Shown here one piece after another: positions 26,970 through 34,006 of a stretch of DNA of 64,000 bases (its first letter is position 1; the number at the start of each line of letters is the position of its first letter). The stretch is from RH-AL1 sp050013235 (GTDB lineage Bacteria; Pseudomonadota; Alphaproteobacteria; Rhizobiales; Beijerinckiaceae), in the NCBI GenBank assembly GCA_050013235.1, contig JBEKFQ010000012.1:1-64000 (forward strand), in the 5' to 3' direction. The translations under genes and the position numbers were made by a program. A model generated the notes under the pieces. The model had not been told where the DNA came from. It saw nothing but the letters and a program-made list of their open reading frames with translations, and did not search any database.

Positions 26970-27632
26970 ATGCCCTGGACCCGAGACCAGATGGCGGCCC
27001 GCGCCGCCCAAGAACTCCGCGATGGATTTTACGTCAATCTCGGCATCGGCATTCCGACGCTGGTGTCGAATTTCATTCCCGAGGGCATGCATGTGCAGCT
27101 GCAAAGCGAAAACGGCATGCTCGGGATGGGGCCTTTCCCCTTCGAGGGGGAGGAAGATGCCGATTTGATCAATGCGGGCAAGCAGACCGTCACCGAACTG
27201 CCGTCCACGAGCTACTTCTCCTCCGCCGATAGTTTCGCGATGATCCGTGGCGGCCATATCGATCTTGCCATTCTCGGCGCGATGGAAGTGGCGGAAAACG
27301 GCGATCTCGCGAATTGGATGATCCCCGGCAAAATGGTCAAGGGCATGGGCGGCGCGATGGACCTCGTCGCCGGCGTCAAGCGCGTCGTGGTGGTGATGGA
27401 ACATACCGCCAAGGGCGAGCCGAAGCTGCTCCATCGCTGCACGCTTCCCCTCACCGGCTCCGCCGTGATCGACATGGTCATCACCGATCTCGGCATGTTC
27501 GAGATCGACAAGCACGGCAAGGGCGGCATGGTGCTGAGGGAACTCGCCGATGGCGTGAGCCTCGACGAGATCAAGGCGAAGACGCAGGCCACCTATACGG
27601 TCGCGCCGGAGTTGGCGGCGAAAGCGGCTTAG
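26970..27632 (+). CDS. scoB: Succinyl-CoA:3-ketoacid CoA-transferase subunit B
   Basis: The beta subunit, which carries the catalytic glutamate in HVQLQSENGMLGMGPFPFEG (the SENG motif, about residues 48-52). The GFYVNLGIGIPTLVSNFIPE start is typical. At 220 residues it has normal length, and a GAGGAAACGCC ribosome region precedes the ATG. Its TAG stop (27630-27632) uses the first bases of a P-14-Q element that fills the gap to the convergent GGDEF-EAL gene. Confidence 0.95.
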   Translation: MPWTRDQMAARAAQELRDGFYVNLGIGIPTLVSNFIPEGMHVQLQSENGMLGMGPFPFEGEEDADLINAGKQTVTELPSTSYFSSADSFAMIRGGHIDLAILGAMEVAENGDLANWMIPGKMVKGMGGAMDLVAGVKRVVVVMEHTAKGEPKLLHRCTLPLTGSAVIDMVITDLGMFEIDKHGKGGMVLRELADGVSLDEIKAKTQATYTVAPELAAKAA

Positions 27633-27745
27633 AGTGCGTTCCGCTTTGGTGGAATCACCAAAGCGATAAGAACTCGCTCTCTTACCAAAGAGTTAGAGCA
27701 TGTCCTCGATCGAAAAAGTCTGCAACTTTTTCGGGACATGCTCTA
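27630..27745. repeat. P-14-Q palindromic element, copy 4, between two stop codons
   Basis: Q at 27631-27680, a 14-bp spacer (cttaccaaagagtt) and P at 27695-27744. The element fills the whole gap between two convergent genes. TAG at its left end is the scoB stop; CTA at its right end (27743-27745) is the complement of the TAG stop of the GGDEF-EAL gene. Almost identical in sequence to copy 3 at 16709-16824. Confidence 0.92.
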
Positions 27746-29785
27746 GGCCACCGCGATCGCCAAAGGGGGACGGGCGGCGGGCGCCTCGTCATTCCAGGAC
27801 CTCGCGCTGCCTATTCCGGCATGCTCCGCCATCCACGCATCTAAGGCTTCGTCCCTCATGGGACGGCCGAAATAGAACCCTTGGACCACGTGGCAGCCAA
27901 AGGCCCGGAGCAGAACGGCCTCTTCGGCGGTTTCGACTCCTTCAGCCAAAACATCGATCCCCAAGGAGCGCCCGATCCCGAGAATGGCCTTGACCAAGAT
28001 TTGATCGCCGGGACGGTCCTTGAAACCCGTCACAAAACTCTGATCGATTTTGATCCTGTTGACCCGCATGGTGCGGAGATAAGCCAACGATGAGCATCCC
28101 ATGCTGAAATCGTCGATTGCAAGCCGCACGTCCATGGCGGCCAAGACCGTCAGCGCCGCGATAATCGTTTGGCTGTCGGCCAGGGCTTCCTCGGTGATTT
28201 CCAATTCCAGCAGACGAGGATCGATCCCATGCGTGGCGATGCTGTGCCTGACCAAGTCCGGCACAGCATATTGATCGAGTTCGCGAGGGGAAACATTCAC
28301 GGCAACCGTGACGTTTGAAAAACCGGCGTCGGTCAAGCCGCGGATTTTCCGGCAAGAATGATCGAGAACGAAGCCCGTCAATCGATCCAGCACCCGCGTG
28401 CGCAGAGCAGCGGCAACGATGAGCGGCGGCGCGATCCAGCCGTGGAAGGGATGGTTCCACCGGACCAGGGCTTCCAGCCCCACCAGACGTCCGGTCGCGG
28501 TTGCGATTTGCGGTTGGTACCAAACTTCCAATTCGCCATTGGCAAGGGCACCGGGGAGATCGTGGTCGAGATTCCTGGTCATCTTCGCCGCTTCGAGCAA
28601 CGAGGAATCGACCTGGCGCCAGCAATTCCGTTCGGACGCCTTGGCCGCGTAAAGCGCAAGATCGGCATTGGCCAAGAGGTCTCCGCTGGTCCCGCCGTCG
28701 CCCGGGTAGGCCGCGATGCCAAGACTTATGCCAATATTGACGGCATGTTCGCCAATGAGAAACGGACCATTCACCTCCGCCAGGACGGCTTCCGCCATGG
28801 TCTCGATATCGTCGTTTCCAGCTTCGCCGGAGACTGGAGAAATCACCGCGAACTCATCGCCGCCTAGACGCGCCGCGACATACGTGCCGGAAAAAGCGCG
28901 GGGGAGGCGGCGGGCAACTTCCTTCAAAACGCTATCGCCGGCGCCATGCCCCAACGTATCGTTGACCGATTTAAAATCGTCGAGGTCGATCAAGAAGAGC
29001 AACAAGCGAGACTGCTCCTTGGCGGCACTGTCGAGCCATGCGTCCAATTGCCGGGAAAATGCGGCCCGGTTGGCGAGGCCGGTCAAGGAATCGTAATTGG
29101 CCAGTTGATACAGGCTCTTGACCGCCGCCTGGGTGGCGGCATGTTGTTTTTCGACGGATGCGGCGAGTTGAATGGCTTCCGCCGTCATGTTCACCCTGGC
29201 GATGAAAGCCAGTTGCAGACGCGCCGCCGTCACCAACAAAAACAGCAAATAAAGTAAGAGGTCAAAGCACATCATGGCATGATAAGTATTATTCATTTCT
29301 AGCATTTTATAGGCGACCGTCAAAACGATAGGAATATTAATGAGCATGGAAAGAGGCTTATAGGCGGCTCCCTGGACCACCGCGCCGGACGTGACGCCCA
29401 CGAGAATGAGAATCAGCGGAATGGCGTTATCGATATTCGTGCCGAGGAAAAAAGCAGGGACGAAGGCAAAGCCGAAGCCGCTCAAAGCGCCACCAACGAG
29501 CGCTCTTTTGAGATAAAGGCGCGCCTTGCCGCCCGTTTTGTCTTTCTGGACCTGGTACGTTTTCGACAGAGTATAGCGGAAAAAATAGATCACCAGCATC
29601 GCGGCAAACCAGCCCAGCGAATGCAGCGGGACTTGCGCGTCAAAAGAAATACCGGCGGCTGAAGCGATGAGAAGCACACTCATGGGCAAGGCTTCTAATT
29701 GACCTTTGCTCAAAGTATCGGCTTGCTCGAGGGATAATTCGAGGCCGGGCACGGCCACGTCGTCGAATTCGTTTTTCGCAAGCAT
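27743..29785 (-). CDS. Membrane GGDEF-EAL protein (cyclic-di-GMP turnover)
   Basis: A 680-residue protein. Residues about 30-200 hold six or so hydrophobic segments of an unrecognised membrane sensor. The GGDEF domain (about 235-395) has the intact catalytic loop ARLGGDEFAVIS and the start YDSLTGLANRAAF. The EAL domain (about 410-650) has GLEALVRWNHP, LELEITEEALA, the second metal site in AIDDFSMGCSSLAYL, KIDQSFV and EGVET, so the phosphodiesterase site looks complete although the loop-6 region reads SMGCSS rather than GTGYSS. It may both make and degrade cyclic di-GMP. Single gene; upstream is an AT-rich gap. Confidence 0.92.
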   Translation of the reverse strand: MLAKNEFDDVAVPGLELSLEQADTLSKGQLEALPMSVLLIASAAGISFDAQVPLHSLGWFAAMLVIYFFRYTLSKTYQVQKDKTGGKARLYLKRALVGGALSGFGFAFVPAFFLGTNIDNAIPLILILVGVTSGAVVQGAAYKPLSMLINIPIVLTVAYKMLEMNNTYHAMMCFDLLLYLLFLLVTAARLQLAFIARVNMTAEAIQLAASVEKQHAATQAAVKSLYQLANYDSLTGLANRAAFSRQLDAWLDSAAKEQSRLLLFLIDLDDFKSVNDTLGHGAGDSVLKEVARRLPRAFSGTYVAARLGGDEFAVISPVSGEAGNDDIETMAEAVLAEVNGPFLIGEHAVNIGISLGIAAYPGDGGTSGDLLANADLALYAAKASERNCWRQVDSSLLEAAKMTRNLDHDLPGALANGELEVWYQPQIATATGRLVGLEALVRWNHPFHGWIAPPLIVAAALRTRVLDRLTGFVLDHSCRKIRGLTDAGFSNVTVAVNVSPRELDQYAVPDLVRHSIATHGIDPRLLELEITEEALADSQTIIAALTVLAAMDVRLAIDDFSMGCSSLAYLRTMRVNRIKIDQSFVTGFKDRPGDQILVKAILGIGRSLGIDVLAEGVETAEEAVLLRAFGCHVVQGFYFGRPMRDEALDAWMAEHAGIGSARSWNDEAPAARPPLAIAVA

Positions 29786-29874
29786 ACTAAAACCCTAGGT
29801 TCGGCGACGTACCGTAAGATGCAAGCGTGCACGAAGCGTTAACATCCAAGCCGCGAAGAAAGCGAGATTGGAGG

Positions 29875-29930
29875 TTAAGTATATAATATTTTCGATATAA
29901 TATTACTTCGTAATATATCGTTTCAATGAA
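29875..29930. promoter_or_regulatory. AT-rich palindromic segment upstream of the GGDEF-EAL gene
   Basis: About 55 bp of very AT-rich sequence in a GC-rich chromosome. It contains the near-palindrome CGATATAATATTAC-TTC-GTAATATATCG around 29894-29922. It lies about 100 bp upstream of the minus-strand GGDEF-EAL start and could be its promoter/operator or a nucleoid-protein site. Confidence 0.4.
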
Positions 29931-29939
29931 TGCTTTGCC

Positions 29940-31097
29940 TCAATCCCCCGCCAGCACCATGTCGTCGCGGTGGATCAATTCGGCCCGGCCTGGCGCGCCG
30001 AGCACGGTTTCGATCTCGTGGGATTTGCGCCCGATGATCTGGGCCGCCTTGTCGGCGCTATAGGCGATCAGGCCACGTCCGATCTCGCCGTCTTCCTCGA
30101 GGCGGATCAGCACGCAATCGCCGCGCTTGAACGGCCCCTCGATCCGCAGCACGCCCGCCGGCAACAGCGAATTGCCGGCTTGGATCGCGCGCGCGGCCCC
30201 CGCGTCGACATAGACCGTCCCGCGTGGCTCGATCGATCCCGCGATCCATTTTTTGCGCGCGGTGATGGGGTTGGAAGGCGAGAGAAACCAGGTGCAGGGC
30301 GCGCCGTCGCGCAGGCGCTGGATGGGATGCAGCACGCGTCCGTCGGCGATCACCATATGGGCGCCGCCGGTCGTCGCGATCTTCGCCGCCTCGATCTTGG
30401 TGCGCATGCCCCCGCGCGACAGGATCGACGCCGCGCCCCCGGCCATGGATTCGATCTCCGCCGTAATTCGCGGCACGACCGGGATCAGGCTCGCGTTGGG
30501 ATCGCTGGCCGGCGGCGCGGTATAGAGCCCGGCGACATCGGACAGGAGAACGAGCAGATCGGCGCTGGCCATGGTGGCGATCCGGGCGGCGAGCCGGTCG
30601 TTGTCTCCGTAGCGGATTTCCGAGGTCGCGACGCTGTCGTTTTCGTTGAGGACGGGCACGGCTTTCAGCGCGAGCAGCCGGCCGATGGTGGCGCGGGCGT
30701 TGAGATAGCGCCGCCGCTCCTCCGTATCGCCATAGGTCACGAGAATTTGCCCCGCGATCATGCCGGCGTCGCCGAGCACTTCGGCCCAGGTGCGGGCGAG
30801 CGCGATCTGGCCCACGGCGGCGGCGGCCTGGCTGTCCTCGAGCTTGAGAGCGCCGCCGGGGAGCCCCAGCACGCGCCGCCCCAGCGCGACGGAGCCGGAC
30901 GACACCACCAGCACCTCCGCGCCCCGCGCGCGCAAGGCCGCGATATCGGCCGCGACCGAGGCCAGCCAGTCGCGGCGCACGCTATCGCCGTCGATCAGCA
31001 GCGAGGAGCCGACCTTGATGACGACGCGATTGAAATTGGCGAGGCGAGGGGTGGCCTCGCCAGCTGTTGGCGATTGCGCGGGATCTAGGGCTGCCAT
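29940..31097 (-). CDS. proB: Glutamate 5-kinase
   Basis: First step of proline synthesis: ATP-dependent phosphorylation of glutamate. The 385-residue protein has the amino-acid kinase domain (FNRVVIKVGSSLLIDGDSVR, LVSSGSVALG as VVSSGSVALGRRVLG, LNENDSVATSEIRYGDNDRL, then GGMRTKIEAAKIAT) and a C-terminal PUA domain (RGTVYVDAGAARAIQAGN onward). The start at 31097 fits the family; it overlaps the end of obgE by 13 bp, so the two are one transcript, an order usual in this bacterial group. The longer open frame upstream lies inside obgE and is not coding. Confidence 0.94.
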   Translation of the reverse strand: MAALDPAQSPTAGEATPRLANFNRVVIKVGSSLLIDGDSVRRDWLASVAADIAALRARGAEVLVVSSGSVALGRRVLGLPGGALKLEDSQAAAAVGQIALARTWAEVLGDAGMIAGQILVTYGDTEERRRYLNARATIGRLLALKAVPVLNENDSVATSEIRYGDNDRLAARIATMASADLLVLLSDVAGLYTAPPASDPNASLIPVVPRITAEIESMAGGAASILSRGGMRTKIEAAKIATTGGAHMVIADGRVLHPIQRLRDGAPCTWFLSPSNPITARKKWIAGSIEPRGTVYVDAGAARAIQAGNSLLPAGVLRIEGPFKRGDCVLIRLEEDGEIGRGLIAYSADKAAQIIGRKSHEIETVLGAPGRAELIHRDDMVLAGD

Positions 31098-32119
31098 GCC
31101 TCGACCTTCACTTTGGCCCCCTCGGCGGCCTTGCTCTCGTCGATAATTCCCATGATCGCGCGCAAAACCTCCGTCACCTTGGTGCGCGCGGCGGCCGAAA
31201 CGCGCATCGGCGTATGGCCGCAAGCCCGGCGCAGCCGCTCCACCTGCTTTTTCAGATGTTCCGGGTCCACCGCATCGATCTTGGACAGGGCCACGATCTC
31301 GCGCTTTTCCGCGAGGCCGCCGCCATAGGCCGCGAGTTCGGCGCGGACGGTCTTGTAATCCTTGCCGGCGTGTTCGCCCGTCGCGTCGACGAGATGCAGG
31401 ATCACCCGGCAGCGCTCGATATGGCCCAGGAACTGGTCGCCGAGGCCGATGCCCTCGTGCGCGCCCTCGATCAGGCCGGGAATATCGGCCAGCACGAATT
31501 CGCGCCCGTCGACCGCGGCGACCCCGAGCTGGGGATGCAAGGTCGTGAAGGGGTAGTCGCCGATCTTGGGCTTGGCCGCGGAGACCACCGACAAAAAGGT
31601 CGATTTGCCGGCGTTGGGCAGGCCGACGAGACCCGCGTCCGCGATCAGCTTCAGCCGCAGCCAGATCGTGCGCTCCTCGCCCTGCTCGCCGGGATTAGCG
31701 CGGCGCGGGGCCTGATTGGTCGAGGTCTTGAAATAAGCATTGCCGAAACCGCCATTGCCGCCCCGGCAGACGCGGATCGACTGGCCGGGCTCGGTCAGAT
31801 CGGCGAAAGGCTCGTCCTCGTCCTCGTCGAAGAGTTGGGTGCCGACCGGCACTTTGAGGATCGCAGGCAAGCCTTTGGCGCCGGCCCGGTTCTTCCCCAT
31901 GCCGTGCATGCCCGTCTTGCCCTTGAAGTGCTGCTGATAGCGGAAGTCGATCAAGGTGTTGAGACCCGCTACGCATTCCACAACGACGTCGCCGCCCCTG
32001 CCGCCATCGCCGCCATCGGGTCCGCCGAACTCGATGAACTTTTCCCGCCGGAACGAGATACTTCCCGCCCCGCCGTCACCGGAGCGGACATAGACTTTGG
32101 CGGTATCGAGGAATTGCAT
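31085..32119 (-). CDS. obgE: GTPase ObgE/CgtA
   Basis: An essential ribosome-associated GTPase involved in large-subunit maturation and growth control. The 344-residue protein has the glycine-rich Obg fold (YVRSGDGGAGSISFRREKFI; GGRGGDVVVE; GNGGFGNAYFKTSTNQAPRR) at residues 10-155 and the G domain with GLPNAGKSTFLSVVS (G1), DIPGLIEGAHEG (G3) and LSKIDAVDPE (G4). There is no long C-terminal domain. It heads the obgE-proB unit. Confidence 0.96.
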   Translation of the reverse strand: MQFLDTAKVYVRSGDGGAGSISFRREKFIEFGGPDGGDGGRGGDVVVECVAGLNTLIDFRYQQHFKGKTGMHGMGKNRAGAKGLPAILKVPVGTQLFDEDEDEPFADLTEPGQSIRVCRGGNGGFGNAYFKTSTNQAPRRANPGEQGEERTIWLRLKLIADAGLVGLPNAGKSTFLSVVSAAKPKIGDYPFTTLHPQLGVAAVDGREFVLADIPGLIEGAHEGIGLGDQFLGHIERCRVILHLVDATGEHAGKDYKTVRAELAAYGGGLAEKREIVALSKIDAVDPEHLKKQVERLRRACGHTPMRVSAAARTKVTEVLRAIMGIIDESKAAEGAKVKVEAWQP

Positions 32120-32555
32120 GGACGGGAAGCCTAGGGGTGCTGAACAGGTTTTCGGGGGATGAGGGTGTCATATAACGGAAGAGGGGAAAAATGCCAGCTT
32201 CGCGAAATTTTCGCGGCGCCTGTTGCCTCCTCCGGGGGCAACAGGACCGGTGTATATACAGCAATTGACGCAATTCGATCGAGGGACTAGTTCTACTGCG
32301 TCAGTTTTCGTTTTAGGGCCGGGCTGTCATTCCGGGGCGAGCCGGAGGCGAGAGACCGGAACCCATGACAACGTGGCTGATCGAGGAACACAAAAGATCC
32401 GGCTGCGGCACGGTTCTGCTTCTTACGGCATCCGCGTTTTCCTGGGTTCCGGGCTCGCCTCCGGCGCCCCGGAATGACAGCGCGGCCCTTGGGAGAGATT
32501 CGTGACCCAGCGGAACTAATGTGACACTCGTCATCTCCCGAGGAGCCGGACGGCC
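32120..32555. other. Intergenic region dominated by a long inverted repeat
   Basis: 436 bp between divergent obgE and vapB. A dispersed inverted repeat occupies 32326-32488 (annotated separately). The parts on both sides (32120-32325 and 32489-32555) hold no recognised gene; GAGGAGCC at about 32538 serves as the vapB ribosome site. Confidence 0.5.
32326..32488. repeat. Long inverted repeat of the GTCATTCCGGGGC type
   Basis: Left arm from 32326 (AGGGCCGGGCTGTCATTCC...) and right arm ending at 32488 pair over about 50 nt with few mismatches, including GAGCCGGAGGCGAG and CCGGAACCCA. The central 55 bp are unpaired. Repeats with this sequence pattern are common between genes of GC-rich proteobacteria; here it marks the border of the accessory patch. 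Confidence 0.8.
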
Positions 32556-32792
32556 ATGCCGCTCACGCGTGTTTTCAAATCTGGCAACAGCCAAGCGGTG
32601 CGCATTCCCGCCGAATTGGCTTATGCCGACATGAGTCTCGACCTGACGATCACGCGTTCGGGCGACGTCATCACGATTTTCCCCGCGCGCCAAAGCCTGA
32701 AAGACGCGGTGGCGATTTTGCGCGATCTGCCGAAGCCGGGGAACGTGGAAGTGCGAGAGGCCATCGAGGTGCCCGATCGCGAGCGGATCTGA
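32556..32792 (+). CDS. vapB: VapB-type antitoxin (AbrB/SpoVT fold)
   Basis: A 78-residue antitoxin. The N-terminal half LTRVFKSGNSQAVRIPAELA is the swapped-hairpin AbrB DNA-binding domain; the C-terminal half is charged and should bind the VapC groove. It is followed 3 bp downstream by the PIN-domain toxin. The pair normally represses its own promoter. A second, broken copy of its C-terminal part lies at 33838-33910. Confidence 0.9.
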   Translation: MPLTRVFKSGNSQAVRIPAELAYADMSLDLTITRSGDVITIFPARQSLKDAVAILRDLPKPGNVEVREAIEVPDRERI

Positions 32793-32795
32793 CGT

Positions 32796-33194
32796 TTGGC
32801 CTATCTACTCGATACCAATATCGCCATCCACGCCCGCGACGGCACGGATTGCGTCTTGGACAAACTTGCCGAGCATGACGGCGCGGTGCTGCTCTCGGCG
32901 CTGAGCTTCGCCGAACTTCAGCGCGGCATCTATAAAAACCCGGCTTACATGGCGTTGCGGCAGGTGCGTTTGGAGGTGTTGATCCGGTACATCCCCCTCC
33001 TACCCTTCGACGCGACCGCCGCCGAGGTTTATGGGCAGATCATCGCCCGGTGTGGATGGATCAAGGGCCGCGATTTCGACCGGATGATCGCCGCGCATGC
33101 CATCAGTACGGGATCGATCTTGGTCACGGACAACGAGGCGGATTTTCGGGATATTCCGGGTCTGTCCCTCGAGAATTGGACGGTTGGAGGATGA
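32796..33194 (+). CDS. vapC: VapC-type PIN-domain ribonuclease toxin
   Basis: A 132-residue PIN-domain toxin that cleaves RNA (initiator tRNA in characterised VapC proteins). The acidic residues are in LLDTNIAIHA (D6), LSFAELQRG (E), and the GRDFDRMIAAHA and LVTDNEADFRDIPGL segments, so the active site is complete. The only fitting start is a TTG at 32796, three bases after the vapB stop; a weak start could keep toxin below antitoxin. Translational coupling to vapB is likely. Confidence 0.9.
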   Translation: MAYLLDTNIAIHARDGTDCVLDKLAEHDGAVLLSALSFAELQRGIYKNPAYMALRQVRLEVLIRYIPLLPFDATAAEVYGQIIARCGWIKGRDFDRMIAAHAISTGSILVTDNEADFRDIPGLSLENWTVGG

Positions 33195-33321
33195 AGGAGA
33201 GCCGCCGCCGGCGACACCAGCGCGAATAGGAGCCTTTGTTCGAAATTCTCTTACGCCGTTTTTGCAAAACAATCGCAATTGAAGCGTATAGATTCCGGTT
33301 CTTAGCATTGGAGGTTCACAG

Positions 33322-33774
33322 GTGTCCGAAATTTCCGCATTAGATCAGATCGTTAATGAAGTCCGCGCGGCCGCCAAGGAAATTGGCGCGCTCGTCATCG
33401 AGTCGGCGCTTGCCGGGGATCGGGACACCTTTCCCTCGGCATCCGTCGAGGCCGCGGATTTTCCGGCTCTCATCCGGCATCTTCGCCCCCGCCTGGTCTA
33501 TCTCGTTTCGGCGGAATTCGATGCCGGCGACGATCTGCTCGACGCGGTCGAAGAGGAAGACGAGAGCCTCCTCGAACTCCCCGCCGTCAAGACGGTCGTG
33601 TCCAAATGGCGCGCGCGCGATGGGCAAACGAGCCGGGTCGCTCTCGCCGTCATGAGCGACGGCGTCATTCACGACATTGTCGAGGATGCCGATTGGCTCG
33701 CGGAGTTTGAAAGCGAGGCCGAAGATCTCATGGAGGAGATCGAAAAGGCTCTCGAAGCGCGCGATCACGGCTAA
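33322..33774 (+). CDS. Acidic hypothetical protein
   Basis: A 150-residue soluble protein I cannot assign to a family. It starts with GTG 33322, preceded by TTGGAGG. The middle (RHLRPRLVYLVSAEFDAGDD, about residues 53-72) and the block ALAVMSDGVIHDIVEDADWL look like a small alpha/beta domain, and the C-terminus is strongly acidic (EFESEAEDLMEEIEKALEAR). It lies between vapC and the vapB fragment, in the same direction, and may have come with the toxin-antitoxin module. Confidence 0.7.
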   Translation: MSEISALDQIVNEVRAAAKEIGALVIESALAGDRDTFPSASVEAADFPALIRHLRPRLVYLVSAEFDAGDDLLDAVEEEDESLLELPAVKTVVSKWRARDGQTSRVALAVMSDGVIHDIVEDADWLAEFESEAEDLMEEIEKALEARDHG

Positions 33775-33837
33775 AAGCGCTGAAAGGGCGCGTACCGGGC
33801 CTCTTGGCTCCGGCGCGGCCCGGCTTGACGATTACGC

Positions 33838-33910
33838 GCCCGGGGATGTCATCGCCGTCTTCCGGGCGCGCCAAAGCCTAAAAGAGGCCTTGGCGATTTC
33901 GAGCGGATGA
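33838..33910 (+). pseudogene. Remnant of a second vapB antitoxin gene
   Basis: The frame ending at 33910 reads PGDVIAVFRARQSLKEALAI, which copies SGDVITIFPARQSLKDAVAI of the intact VapB at 32556-32792, and the DNA is alike over about 65 bp. The upstream half of the gene and any partner toxin are missing. It suggests that a second vapBC pair was once here, or that a tandem duplication decayed. Confidence 0.75.
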
Positions 33911-34006
33911 CCCCATCCGGCCCAGGCCTCGACATCATTAGCCCTCGCTTAACACAATTGCCTTATTTTCCCGGCGATGGTGGATCAGACGAGGAATGGG
34001 AATAGG

